64,000 nucleotides of DNA from Stramonita haemastoma (Eukaryota > Mollusca > Gastropoda > Neogastropoda > Muricidae), in NCBI GenBank assembly GCA_030674155.1, contig CM060329.1, positions 27,086,184 through 27,150,183 on the forward strand, read 5' to 3'. Positions 1-10,565 of this stretch are shown one piece after another. Position numbers and translations under genes: made by a program. Below the pieces are notes generated by a model. That model made no database searches. It was given only the letters and a program-made list of their open reading frames with translations, and had not been told where the DNA came from. Positions within the stretch are counted from its first letter, which is position 1; each line of letters starts with the position of its first letter.

Positions 1-261
1 GTTCTCTTCTAAAGTGCTTTTAGTAGATTTTCCATAGATATACACTTTATTTAATTGTGTATGTGATGATGAACATAGTTGTTATTGTTGTTGATGTTCT
101 GATTATCATCATCATTGCTATTATTGAATCCATTACAAAGACAATTTCATGGTGAACTCGGGTGAGAGAACCCCCCCCCCCATGTCTTGACACAATCCGT
201 CCAATTATACTCAAATCACAGTAATGCAATCGATTTCATGTGAACTTCTTGTGATATCATT

Positions 262-857
262 TATGTTTTATGCTTTTACTGTGAGTCTTCTTTCTTTTAA
301 AAGAAAACTTCAGTGTAACTTTCCTGTGGGTAATATTGTTGCTTTTGTATGTTTCATGCTTTTACTGTGAGTCTTCTTTCTTTTAAAAAGAAAACTTCAG
401 TGTAACTTTCCTGTGGGTAATATTGTTGCTTTTGTATGTTTCATGCTTTTACTGTGAGTCTTCTTTCTTTTAAAAAGAAAACTTCAGTGTAACTTTCCTG
501 TGGGTAATATTGTTGCTTTTGTATGTTTCATGCTTTTACTGTGAGTCTTCTTTCTTTTAAAAAGAAAACTTCAGTGTAACTTTCCTGTGGGTAATATTGT
601 TGCTTTTGTATGTTTCATGCTTTTACTGTGAGTCTTCTTTCTTTTAAAAAGAAAACTTCAGTGTAACTTTCCTGTGGGTAATATTGTTGCTTTTGTATGT
701 TTCATGCTTTTACTGTGAGTCTTCTTTCTTTTAAAAAGAAAACTTCTGTGTAACTTTCCTGTGGGTAATATTGTTGCTTTTGTATGTTTCATGCTTTTAC
801 TGTGAGTCTTCTTTCTTTTAAAATGAAAACTTCAGTGTAACTTTCCTGGGTGTGATG
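262..857. repeat. 87-bp tandem array, ~7 copies
   Basis: The motif CATGCTTTTACTGTGAG recurs at 355, 442, 529, 616, 703 and 790, an exact 87-base period, with a diverged copy before. Copies are almost identical internally; the first and last are the most diverged. Each unit carries an imperfect dyad around TTCTTTCTTTT/AAAAAGAAAAC that could form a hairpin. No coding potential. Confidence 0.95.
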
Positions 858-3319
858 TTGTTGCATTTTTTGGAGAGAAGCTAATCAGGAAACTCAACAG
901 TTAATTTATTGTTGTGGTATTTATGTATGTCTATGGTGTGGTGTGTCTGAGTTATATGACTGACTACGTAATGGCCGGGAGGTTTGTTGTTGAGGATGTC
1001 AATCAAAAGCATCAGTCGTTTGTTTGATAATGAATGGTTCAAGTCATGGTTTGTATAAGGGAGGGGGGGGAGTTGTAATTGGCTTTTTTTGGTCAAATTT
1101 ATATTATTTTTCCACATGATGTGGGATTGTCAGTTTGTGCATGTGTGTGTGTGTGTGTGTGTGTGTGCATATGTGTGTCTGTGTGTGTGTCTGTGTGTGT
1201 GTGTGTGTGTGCACCAACGCTTGTGCGCACATGCATGCACACTAGGCAATAAGTTTCATTTTATTATGGAATGTGCAACAGTTTTCTGAGCTTCAGGAAA
1301 ATCTCCTACTTCATGAATAATTGTATCCAAGATCCGTATTCACATTTTGTCAATTGTTCTCTTCTGACAAAAAGACTTTATAAAAACATAGCAAATTTAA
1401 AGTCAAGTTGCATAACATTGATGAAAAGGCTGACTACATTTCTATTTCTGTCACATCCAGTGTTATAAACATTCTTGTTAATGCAAATTATGTAAGTTAC
1501 AGTTGATTTTGGTTACTGAAGTCCTCCATGCCCCGAGAGGGGTCAAAGTTGAATTAAATCTGAAATCATGGAGATGTGTATGAAAGAGAGAGAGCGAGAT
1601 GCTTTTTAATTTTATCCTCAAAACTATTTACTATGTAAATAATTATATAATATTGTGAAACAACTGTTGTACTGCTAATTTGCATATTAGTTGTTATAGT
1701 TTGTTTACAAAAGATGCTACATATCAAAGAAAACCTTTTTTTTTTGCATTAAGTATAAACACAAATGTTTTATATTGATTCGGTGATGGTTGCAAGTGTG
1801 ATGTTTATATTTTTGCATTTATCATTTTACTTTATTATCAAACTTTGGTGGTGGATAACAGTGCTTTTTGTGTGTTCATCCTGTGATAAAGAAAAGCATG
1901 CATGTCATTATTGTTTCAAAAGACCTGGTAGTTTATTTTAACAACTGCGACAAATACAAACAACATCTCAAAAGAGGTGGCATTTTCTTTTTATACAAGT
2001 GAGATCTCAAAAGAGAAGGGTATTTTCTGTAAACTAGATGGGCAATATAAACAGCAGAATTTGTGTTTTCCTCTTCTGTCAGTTTTTTTTTCATGAATTA
2101 TTTGCTCAAACATTTTTTTTCTTCTGCTGTTGTTACTTTTTTTAAATTTGTTTCCATACTTTTTTTTTTTTCAAGTTGAACTTAATTGCTCACTGTCAGT
2201 GCCACTTTTGTTAAAAAGGTTATTGTTGTTTTTTTCTGTCTTTTTTTGTTTTGGTTTGTTTCATGTTGTCTAACTAACAGTTACATCCCATATTTGGTTT
2301 CAGTCTCTTGATCATATCTCGAGCATGACTTGCGATGATATTAGTTTTGTATGATTTATATACATTGTAAATTTTTGGCTAGGGGTGTTTTCATGATATT
2401 ATATATATATATGGAGAGAGAGAGAGGTGTGTGTGTGTTGTGTGTGTGTTGTGTGTTGGTGTTGCGCTGCATCGGTGTGTGTCATCCTGCATCATGCGTG
2501 CATCATTGCACTGTTTATGTATTGTGGTGCCAAATCTCTAATAGACTTGTTTCATGATATCATCATACACATATATTTGCAATTATTGTGATGTTTGATA
2601 AGCATTATTCGCTATTTTGTCATCACCTCATCACTATAATTGTCAAAGGATCAAATCTACAAGTTCTGCATATACGTTTTTACTTGTTTGTTTTTTTTCA
2701 CAATGCTTGCTAATTCCATGAGAGTTGACTGGATAATAAAACATCTGCCTACTCCTTTACTAGTGCTGTTTCTTTTATTTCTCTGGTCTCTGCGTTCTGT
2801 GTGCTGTATCATCTGTTTGAGTGAATGCTTATATCAAATGTTTTTAGTGTTGGAGTTGTTTCTTCTTTTTTTTCTTCTTTTTGGGTGGGGGAGGGGAGGG
2901 GCTCTTCTTTCTTCTCTTCTTCTTCTTCTCTCTTCTTCTTCTTCTCTCTTCTTCTTTTCAAACGCTCAGACAGCAACCTATATTCTTCTTCACTATACTG
3001 AAAATCGTCCATTCGCTGTTAGCCTTGACAATCAGTCACACACAGCTCACTTTGAATGATTCGTTTATCATTTTAATCTTTTCTGTGTGAAAAAAGGCAG
3101 AGACAGCAACTAAGTAAGTAGATGTGGCATAATGAAAGTGAAAAACGTAACAAGAGAGGGAAGAAAGAGAATTCATCGCCAAGTACAATGTTCAGCACTG
3201 GGGATGATCTTTAATATTGGGGCATGGCCAAGTCGAGGGGTGGGAAAAAAAGCAGAACGTGAGGCGTTGTTTGGTGGGTCGTTAGTGATCTCTGTTGTTG
3301 CGTTGCTTTGGGACATAAT
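858..3319. other. AT-rich stretch without recognised gene
   Basis: Contains a TG microsatellite at 1141-1211, short T-runs, a small GA/GTGT patch at 2410-2450 and a TTC-rich patch at 2860-2960. No exon or mobile element was recognised in it; ORFs here are short and compositionally trivial. Confidence 0.6.
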
Positions 3320-3601
3320 TATGCTGTCAGAGCACTCGCTTTCCCCAGCCAAGGTTCAGCAGCAGGAGTGTGGTTACCATGTGAATGGGTGACCATTTGC
3401 ATGCCTTGACTTCAGTACAGTCCCCAGTTCACCCAGCTGTAAATGGTACCTGCCCTCTAAAGGGTCAGGAGGTAAAGCAGCAAGGGAGAGAGATGGGCGC
3501 CGCCCTCAACATGCTGGCCCCTAGAGAAGCTGAGGTCTCTGATTCCTTACTCTCCTTTGACCAAATAGGTTATGGGACACCTTTACCTTTTTTTTTTACC
3601 T
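3320..3601 (+). mobile_element. SINE-5S copy
   Basis: Order: tRNA-like CAGAGCACTCGCTTTCCCC; then 5S-like TGGTTACCATGTGAATGGG and TGACC; body with CCAGTTCACCCAGCTGTAAA, GGTCAGGAGGTAAAGCAGC and GCTGGCCCCTAGAGAAGCTG; tail GGGACACCTTTACC. The promoter block is diverged. The same body recurs at 18030, 32610, 51271, 53570 and 58937. Confidence 0.8.
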
Positions 3602-3727
3602 TATAATTATGCCTGTGCACAACTCTCTCTCTCATACACACACACACACTATCACACACATGTACATGTGTTTGCACGTGCACATACATGCACACATTAA
3701 CACATACTTGCACACACATACATATGT

Positions 3728-3855
3728 ATGACAACATTTGGGAACAGACGAAAAAAATGTATAAAACCACGCACACATGAGGATTGGATGTTAAAAAAAA
3801 AAAGGAATAGTGCATAAGTGCTTATTCATTATCAAGATAAAAGAATCTAAATGAA
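3728..3855 (+). mobile_element. SINE-A 3' fragment
   Basis: Matches the 3' third of SINE-A: GGGAACAGA, a diverged GGATTGGATGT before an A-run, then GTGCTTATTCATTATC and ATAAAAGAAT. Truncated at 5'. A CA tract follows at 3903-3964. Confidence 0.65.
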
Positions 3856-3901
3856 TATAAAAAATAATGAAAACATAAGCACACAGATGTGCATATGAGC
3901 G

Positions 3902-3964
<63 letters not shown>
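3902..3964. repeat. (AC)n microsatellite
   Basis: About 31 uninterrupted AC dinucleotides. Confidence 0.98.
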
Positions 3965-3966
<2 letters not shown>

Positions 3967-4034
3967 AGGCATATCTTCCCACACTCTCCAGCGCAAGAAA
4001 TCCACTGCAAACTCTCCATGTTCACTCTTAGCAG

Positions 4035-4184
4035 GAGGGTGGCAGGGTGGTTAAGATGTTTGCATGCCAACCAGTAAACAGTGAGGTTCTAGGTTCGATT
4101 CCCAGCCTTGTCCTTTCTGCACAGTTTGACCCAAAAAAATGTAACTGAATCTCAAAGTCCTTTGGATGAGACTACAAACCGAGG
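4035..4184 (+). mobile_element. SINE, 5' half, interrupted by LINE
   Basis: tRNA-like head with an A-box-like GGGTGGTTAAGATG and B-box-like GGTTCGATTCC (about 4045-4103), then the SINE-A body piece AAAGTCCTTTGGATGAGACT. It ends in ACAAACCGAGG (4174-4184), where a LINE fragment begins. The body resumes at 5097, so this is one SINE split by a later insertion. Confidence 0.8.
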
Positions 4185-5096
4185 TCTCTCTTTAACATCT
4201 TCCTTGAGAGAATCATGACTGATGCACTGGAAGATCATGAAGGAACAGTCGGCATTGGAGGCAGAACAGTTACCAACTTGCGTTTTGCTGATGACATCGA
4301 TGGACTGGCAGGGAAAGAAGAAGGGTTAGTTAGGTTAGTGGAACGCCTCGACAAGACTTAAACAGCCTTTAGTATGGAGATCAGTGCGCAGAAGACCAAG
4401 CTGATGACCAACAACATCAACGGCATCAACACCAACATCAGGGTCGGTGGTCAGAATTTGGAAACGGTACAAAGCTTCAAGTATCTGGGAGCAGTTGTTA
4501 CAGATAAGGGATCCAAGCCTAAAATACTCGCAAGGATTGCACAGACAGTTACAGCACTGACAAAATTGAAGACCATTTGGAAGAACAGGAACATCTCGCA
4601 GAGCTCAAAGATCAGGCTGATGCGCACTCTGGTCATCTCAATATTCCTGTATGCTTGTGAGTCATGGATCCTCACAGCAGATCTGGAGAGGAGAATACAG
4701 GCCACAGAGATGAGATGCTTTCGCAGACTCCTTGGCATCTCTTACAAAGACCACATTACTAACGAGGAAGTGAGAATCAGAATCGGTCAAGCCATCGGGC
4801 CCTTTGAAGATCTGACCACAGTCAAAAAACGCAAACTGAAGTGGTATGGGCACGTTGCAAGATCAACAGGGCTTGCCAAGACGATCCTGCAAGGAACCGT
4901 GCAAGGCGGGAGAAGGAGAGGCAGGCAGAGAAAGAGATGGGAGGACAACATCCGAGAGTGGACGGGCCTCAGGCTGAGTGATACCCTTAGAAAGGTCGAG
5001 GACAAAGGGAAATGGAGAGAGCTGGTTGCGAGGTCTTCCGTGGCGCCCCTACGGTCTAAAAAGACCATGGGATAGAAGAAGAAGAAGAAGAAGAAG
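4185..5096 (+). mobile_element. 5'-truncated LINE with reverse-transcriptase C-terminus
   Basis: Encodes the end of a non-LTR retrotransposon reverse transcriptase. An open frame from about 4188 carries LRFADDIDGLAG (the FADD catalytic motif C), then LETVQSFKYLGAVVTDKGS, LVISIFLYACESW, MRCFRRLLGIS, and the terminal KLKWYGHVAR...GRRRGRQRKRWEDN block typical of such ORF2 ends. One in-frame TAA at about 4359 breaks it. The 3' end is a (GAA)n tail (5074-5096). It is flanked by the 11-bp direct repeat ACAAACCGAGG (4174-4184 and 5097-5107), the target-site duplication. Non-functional; clade not assignable by eye. Confidence 0.88.
4374..5075 (+). pseudogene. LINE reverse transcriptase C-terminal remnant ORF (233 aa)
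   Basis: Longest intact piece of the LINE above. It starts after the in-frame stop and lacks the endonuclease and most of the RT palm. Conserved blocks in order: LMTNNINGINTNIRV (~10), SFKYLGAVV (~35), FLYACESW (~91), RRLLGISYKDHI (~121), [20 protein letters not shown] (~156). A relic, not a host gene. Confidence 0.85.
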
Positions 5097-5245
5097 ACAA
5101 ACCGAGGGCCCATGTGAAAACACACGCAGAACATCATGGGCATCCATAAAAAAAAACATTGTTCCACCTATCGGAAGAGTAGGCCATTGTGTGCTGGTAG
5201 GAACGGATGACCTAAACAATTTTTTAAAAACCAGCATGCACATAG
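5097..5245 (+). mobile_element. SINE-A, 3' half after LINE insertion
   Basis: Resumes with the duplicated ACAAACCGAGG, then GGCCCATGTG, CGCAGAACATC, AAGAGTAGGCCATTGTGTG and GAACGGATGAC, the normal order of SINE-A. The A-rich 3' tail is degraded. Confidence 0.75.
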
Positions 5246-5683
5246 ATGTCGTGTTTAGACACCATCCCCGAGTTGAAGCGTAGCTACCTAAATGGGAAAA
5301 ACCTGTCACATAAACATATTTTAATACCACTGTTGGTAAACCTCAGATCTATAGCTGAGGAACAAAAAAATGTTCACTCTAAGGCCAAAAGTAGCCCTGC
5401 GCTGCTGCAAGATATCGCTGTACATTTTGATAACAGGGTGGGTACAAAATTGCTGGACTTTTGGTTTAAACCTTTCTTCAGACCTGGTAAAGATAGTGGT
5501 TAGGACATCTGACACATGATCCAGATGTTTAAGGTGTGATTCTTAGAGTTAGCCACCAGGTTAGAAAAGGGTTGGGGGGGGGGGGGTTGGTTTTGTTTTT
5601 TTGTTCACGGCCAACATTGCAGAAGATTCGATTCCCTTCCAGTCCTGTGGAGAAGAGTAAGTATTCTGTTGTCTTCTTCTTTT
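5246..5683. other. Spacer with a shared short repeat
   Basis: Contains TGTTCACTCTAAGGCC and GCGCTGCTGCAAGATAT (5370-5417), also found near 7790-7845. This suggests a further degraded repeat family. No gene seen. Confidence 0.4.
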
Positions 5684-6003
5684 AAAAATCCTCTATTTCA
5701 AGGATAACGGAATAAACACTCATGTGCTTTTATTTTTTTTACATCCAGTCCCAGTGTAGATTTTGTCATCCGTTCCCGCCGACACAATTTCCTACTCTTC
5801 TGAAAAGCAGAACAGGTTTTAACATATGCGCAAGATGTCCTGGGTGTGTGGTTTATAGTCTCATCCGAAGGATATTAATTTGGGGGTGTGGAATCGACAT
5901 TGATGTTAACTCCAGGGGGAAAAATCCCCTTTACTGGGGTTCAAACCCAGGTCAGCAGATCTCGAGGCCATTGTGCACAGCTCTAACCACCAGGATATCC
6001 TGA
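5684..6003 (-). mobile_element. SINE-A, near full length
   Basis: On the minus strand it reads from a tRNA-like head (GGATATCCTGGTGGTTAGAG with GGGTTTGAACCCC as B box) through TTAACATCA and GGATGAGACTATAAACC to the tail. In + orientation the tail reads TTTCAAGGATAACGGAATAA at the left. Diverged copy. Confidence 0.8.
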
Positions 6004-6082
6004 GCACATGCATGACCAATCTTGCACACATAATATAATTTTCATTTCAATTTTCGATGAAGAGTTAACTGTTTGTGCTGAT

Positions 6083-6215
6083 AAGGATGGATGACATTTG
6101 GGAACAGATCAAACAGTTTACAAAACAGCATGCTAGTGGGGACTAGGTGTAAAAGAAGGGGGGAAAAAAGCACATGCGAACTTATTCATTATATCCTCAA
6201 AATAAAAGAATTTTT
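6083..6215 (+). mobile_element. SINE-A 3' fragment
   Basis: GGATGACATTTGGGAACAGA, GGGGACTAGGTGTAAAAGA and CTTATTCATTATATCCTC match the 3' half of SINE-A. It runs into a CA/GCAC array. Confidence 0.6.
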
Positions 6216-6249
6216 AGTCAACAAAAAAAATAATAAAAACATGTTCGCA

Positions 6250-6250
6250 T

Positions 6251-6329
<79 letters not shown>

Positions 6330-6360
6330 ACGCACGCACGCACGCACGCACGCACACACA
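6250..6360. repeat. (AC)n then (GCAC)n microsatellite
   Basis: About 40 AC dinucleotides followed by several ACGC units; ORFs through it are artefacts. Confidence 0.97.
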
Positions 6361-6384
6361 CCGTCTATCTATCTCTATCTCTCC

Positions 6385-7255
6385 CTTAGTCAGGCGACCA
6401 TGGGGGCACCCCTTTAGACTTGACAACCAGTTCCCTCCATTCCTCTCTCTGTTCTGCCTTTCTCAACATTTTGTTGAGTTCTAACCCTGTCCGCTTGCTG
6501 ATGTTGTCCTCCCATCTCTTTTTTGGTCTGCCTCTTTTTCTTCCTCCTTGGACAGTGCCTTGCAGTATTGTTTTTGCTAGTCCTTTTGAACTTGTGACAT
6601 GCCAGTACCATTTAAGTTTACGCTTCTTTACGATTGATAGAAGGTTTTCATAGGGACCAATCATTTGCTGGATTCTGTTCTGTACTTCTTTGTTGCTTAT
6701 GTGGTCTGTGTAGGAGATTCCAAGGAGTCTTCGGAAGCATTTCATCTCTAGGCCTACTGCCTGTACTCTTCTCTCCAAATCAGTGGTCAAAGTCCACGAT
6801 TCACAAGCATACAGGAATATGGATATGACAAGGGAGCGCATTAACCTGATCTTGGAGTTGAGTGAAATATTTTTATCTTTCCAGATGGTGTTCAGGTTTG
6901 ACAGTGTTGTCATTGTCTGTGCAATCCTGCATACTGCCTCTGGCTTGGACCCCTTGTCTGATACAACAGCTCCAAGTACTTGAAGCTTTGAACCGTTTCC
7001 AGCTTCTGGTTGTTGACCCTGATATCAGTGCTGATGCCCTTGGCGTTATTGGTCATCAGTTTGGTCTTCTCTGCTCTGATTTCCTTGCCGTATGTTTTAG
7101 AGGCATTGTTCAAGTGTTCTGTTAGGCTGGCAAGCTCCTGTTCTGATCCTGCTAGTCCGTCAATGTTATCTGCGAAGCGGAGGTTTGTGATCGTTCTGCC
7201 ACAAATGCTGACTGATCCTTTATGGTGTTTCAGCGCATCAGCCATGATTCTGTAC
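6385..7255 (-). mobile_element. Second LINE reverse-transcriptase tail, degraded
   Basis: Minus-strand translation shows the same family blocks as the LINE at 4185: ITNLRFADNIDGLAGSEQEL (FADD changed to FADN), LETVQSFKYLEL, a frameshift near 6910-6980, LVISIFLYACESW, KCFRRLLGISYTDHI, VKKRKLKWYWHV and GRKRGRPKKRWEDN. The 3' end meets a (GATA)n-like tract (6361-6384). 5' truncated; inactive. Confidence 0.88.
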
Positions 7256-7292
7256 CTCACACTGTACCATCTGGAAATAAAATATTGACTTG
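7256..7292 (+). mobile_element. SINE tail C fragment
   Basis: CTGTACCATCTGGAAATAAA followed by TTGACTTGACTTC. The same 3' tail occurs at 26001-26050 and 34579-34632. Confidence 0.55.
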
Positions 7293-7294
7293 AC

Positions 7295-7350
<56 letters not shown>

Positions 7351-7355
7351 ACACA

Positions 7356-7384
<29 letters not shown>
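7293..7384. repeat. (AC)n microsatellite
   Basis: Interrupted AC array immediately preceding the tRNA-like head of a SINE-A copy. Confidence 0.97.
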
Positions 7385-7386
<2 letters not shown>

Positions 7387-7387
<1 letters not shown>

Positions 7388-7750
7388 GGGGGCGGATAGC
7401 CTAGTGGTCAGAACATTGCGCTGGCAATTTGAAGACCCGGGTTCGAGTCCGGTCGAGGAAATTTTCTTCCTGGAGTTAACATCAGTGCTGACTCCACTCT
7501 CCCCAAAAGTCCTTCGGATGAGACTTTAAACCGAGGCCCCGTGTGCGAACGCACGCAGAACATCTTGCGCACACGTAAAATCCTGTTCCGCTTTTCGTAA
7601 GAGTAGGCCATCGTGTGCCGGTGGGAACAGATGACAATATTTACAAAACTGCATACACACGGGGACCGGATGAAAAAAAGCACATGATTGCTTATTCTGT
7701 TATCCTCGATATAAAAGAATAAATAAAAAATAAATAAATAAAATAAATAA
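7387..7750 (+). mobile_element. SINE-A, full-length reference copy
   Basis: Head: GGCGGATAGCCTAGTGG (A box) and GGGTTCGAGTCC (B box), a tRNA-derived Pol III promoter. Body: GTTAACATCAGTGCTGACTC, AAAGTCCTTCGGATGAGACT, GTGCGAACGCACGCAGAACA, AAGAGTAGGCCATCGTGTG and GGGAACAGATGAC. Tail: TTATCCTCGATATAAAAGAA, then AATA repeats. About 350 bases. At least a dozen other partial or full copies are in this window. Non-coding, would need a partner LINE to move. Confidence 0.9.
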
Positions 7751-7977
7751 GGATTTTCATCCCATTCTCAAAGGCAAGTGATCCAGAATCCATGTTCACC
7801 CTGAGGTCACCAGCCAAAAACGGCCCTGCACTGCTGCAAGATATTCCCCTCGAAGCGGGAAGGGTAGGGAAAGGGAGGGGTTTGTTAGTGTAACCCAACA
7901 GAACTGATACATGTCTGCACCGCTTCCTCCCCCTACACTTTTGTTTTGTTTTTATTTATTTTGTTATTCATTTACTT

Positions 7978-8130
7978 ATTCTTCTATTTCGAGAATAATG
8001 GGATAAGCTTTCAACCGCTTTTTATATTTTTTATTTTTATACTTTTTTTTGTGGAACATTTACTCCCGTGTGAATGCAGTTTTGTAAATTTTGTCATCCC
8101 TTCCCACCAGGCTATCCCTCCCAACGGAAC
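7978..8130 (-). mobile_element. SINE-A 3' fragment
   Basis: Left end TTCTATTTCGAGAATAATGG, then TGCAGTTTTGTAAATTTTGTC and TTCCCACC are the reverse complement of the SINE-A tail half. Confidence 0.65.
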
Positions 8131-8671
8131 AGCAGTCTTGAGAGACTGGAACCGGACGTTTTGTATGAGTGTTATCAGCGTAAAAAAAAAAAAAAAACGC
8201 AGAAAAGTAGGTGTAGAGGTGAACAGAAAAATAAGTCAATGTGAAAAAGATGTTAGTGCCTTAAATTTTGCATTCATAACTGAGATTGCTGAAGGCATAT
8301 ATATATATCATAGGCTATATGCCAACAGCTGTGCTCAAAGTGGTTTTGTAACCATGGCAATCGTCAACACTTGTCACTGATTGGTCAAAATAATTCTACC
8401 GGAAATTTGACACATGTACTATGCAAGGTTGGGCTACTCTAGCTTAGCACATGTATGCGCGCACATTGTGAGCTCAGTTCAGCAGGCCTCTAAAATTTTA
8501 TTTAGCCCAGTTCGGTTCATTTGCAGCTGAGGTAGAAACTGCGAAGTGACATAGGTCTTTGCTCATCATTTTCCGAAGGTAAGTGTCATGCTCTCCCCGA
8601 GTCTTCGAATATAAAACAGTAGGTAAGATTCTCTTTCACAACTGTCACGTTTTCAACTTTCACTTTCAGCC

Positions 8672-8830
8672 ATGCTGCTCTCTTTGGCCCAGCAGGGGCT
8701 AGCTGATGCTAATTATAGCCTAGAACTAGCAGGCACTGCCACGCTCGTGGAAAGCCCTGACTTTTTGTGGAAAAGACTTTGCAAAACCCAACAGCGTCAA
8801 ACGGTGAAACACTGGCAAAACATCTTTTGA
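8672..8830 (+). CDS. Possible 52-aa ORF / 5' exon, uncertain
   Basis: ATG (G at -3) lies two bases after a TTTCAG acceptor-like site and opens 52 codons beginning MLLSLAQQGLADANYSLELA, ending at TGA 8828. A non-coding candidate exon lies upstream, ending at 8578 with donor GTAAGTG. No family recognised and no conserved motif. It could be the start of the splice-bracketed series between 9.7 and 16.6 kb, or chance. Confidence 0.2.
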   Translation: MLLSLAQQGLADANYSLELAGTATLVESPDFLWKRLCKTQQRQTVKHWQNIF

Positions 8831-9701
8831 GCCAAAGAACTTGGGTTTGTTAAAGAAAAATATATTGATGGCTGTAGCTACAAATTGATACAGATATTCA
8901 ATCCCCCCACCCCCCCACCCCCTCCCCATTAGTTTTTGTTACAGGCATAAAGGTGAAGAACAGGGTTTAAAAAAAAAAGTTGATAGAACCTTTTTTGTTG
9001 GTCAGGGAAGAAATTTTATGAAGTGCTTAAGATTAAATTCTGGTTCCTTGTGAGGAATCATGGATGGTGTGTGTTGGAACTTAACTCTAGTTGGGGAGGA
9101 AGGGGGGGGGGGGGGCGAGCTGCAGTGAAATGTTGAAGACAGTTGTTTGGGTTGAACCTGGCAACACCTAGTCTTTCTTGGGTGGCTGACTGCCTGGCAG
9201 ATGTTTGCGTCATCCATGCTACAGGCCCTCACTGACCAGGAAGTGGGAGGGGGGTATTGAACAAGGTCTCTTATTAGTCCACATTTAGTAAGGATGTCAT
9301 GAGAGCTTGTCAGTAAAACCATAAAATGATGGAATGTGTGGTACAAAAAACAAAACATAAAGAAAAAAAAACCCAACCAACAACAACAAACCCTTTGACT
9401 TTTCTTTTTTTTTAATTTTTAGATTAAAGGTTCATCAGTAACAGTGCCCCAATGAATGTATTTAAATTTCCAAATGTATGCATTGTGTCATTACCAGTGT
9501 GGTGGTCAATGTGTTACAATGGGGGTGGAGAAAAGTGAAAGCTGTGAATTAAACTCTGATACACTTTTTAAGTATTGATTTATCAGTCATTTTAGGTTTA
9601 TAATTTGATGTATTGATTCAGTCAGTATGTTCCGCCATTGCTCATCATTAAAGAAACAAAACTACTCCAGCCCAGCTAATATATTGTCCTTTGTCTGACA
9701 G
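8831..9701. other. No gene recognised
   Basis: Contains short C- and G-runs and plain AT-rich sequence. The largest ORF (minus strand, about 124 codons) has no recognisable motif and includes homopolymer-derived residues. Confidence 0.5.
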
Positions 9702-10565
9702 GGAAACAAGGAGTGACCTCAACTTGCCTAACATCAGATTCAACTTGCCCAACACCAGAATCAACTTGCCCAACACCAGAATCAACTTGCCCAACACCAG
9801 AATCAACTTGCCCAACACCAGGGTCAACTTGCCCAACACCAGGGTCAACTCGCCAACACCAGAATCAACTTGCCCAACACCAGAGTCAACTTGCCCAACA
9901 CCAGAATCAACTTGCCCAACACCAGAATCACTCACCCAACACCACAGTCAACTCGCCAACACCAGGGTCAACTTGCCCAGCACCAGTCAACTTGCCCAGC
10001 ACCAGGGTCAACTTGCCCAGCACCAGGGTCAACTTGCCAACACCAGGTCAACTTGCCCAACACAGAGTCAACTCGCCCAACACCACAGTAAACTCGCCAC
10101 ACCAGGGTCAACTTGCCCAGCACCGGGTCAACTTGCCCAACACCAGGGTCAACTTGCCCAACACCAGGTCAACTTGCCCAACACCGGGTCAACTTGCCCA
10201 ACACCACGGTCAACTTGCCCAACACCACGGTCAACTTGCCCAACACCGGGTCAACTTGCCCAACACCACGGTCAACTTGCCCAACACCACGGTCAACTTG
10301 CCCAACACCAGAATCAACTTGCCCGACACCACAGTCAACTTGCCGACACAGAATCAACTTGCCCAACACCACAGTCAACTTGCTGACACCAGAATCAACT
10401 TGCCCAACACCACAGTCAACTTGCCCAACACACAGTCAACTTGCCCAACACCACAGTCAACTTGCCCCCTCCCCTCCTAACAGTCAACTTGCCGCAGTAC
10501 ACATTCAGCAAATCCACTGCACTGCCATGATGACTTCCTCCCAGTTGAAGAAATCAAGTCAAGAG
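9702..10565 (+). other. Putative repeat exon containing the 21-bp minisatellite
   Basis: Bracketed by acceptor TTTGTCTGACAG (ends 9701) and donor GTAAAG (10566). Inside, a 21-base unit with core AACTTGCCCAACACCAG is repeated. 21 is a multiple of three, so all forward frames stay open for long stretches: STCPTPE, NLPNTRI or QLAQHQN per unit. A 255-codon ORF (9713-10480) reads mostly as STCPTPE-type Ser/Thr/Pro repeats, mucin-like if translated. Indels switch frame repeatedly. Whether this is coding is unproven. Confidence 0.35.
9720..10475. repeat. 21-bp minisatellite, ~36 copies
   Basis: Core AACTTGCCCAACACC with variable ending CAGAATC, CAGGGTC, CACAGTC or CACGGTC. Runs of identical variants sit next to each other, the pattern of local unequal exchange. 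Some units are 17-20 bases. Confidence 0.96.

Noticed and set aside
4451..5167. Minus-strand ORFs of 95 and 126 codons
   Set aside because: Antisense shadows of the LINE reverse-transcriptase fragment.
7387..7460. Functional tRNA gene
   Set aside because: A and B boxes are present but the cloverleaf is not complete and the segment continues into the SINE-A body; it is a SINE promoter.
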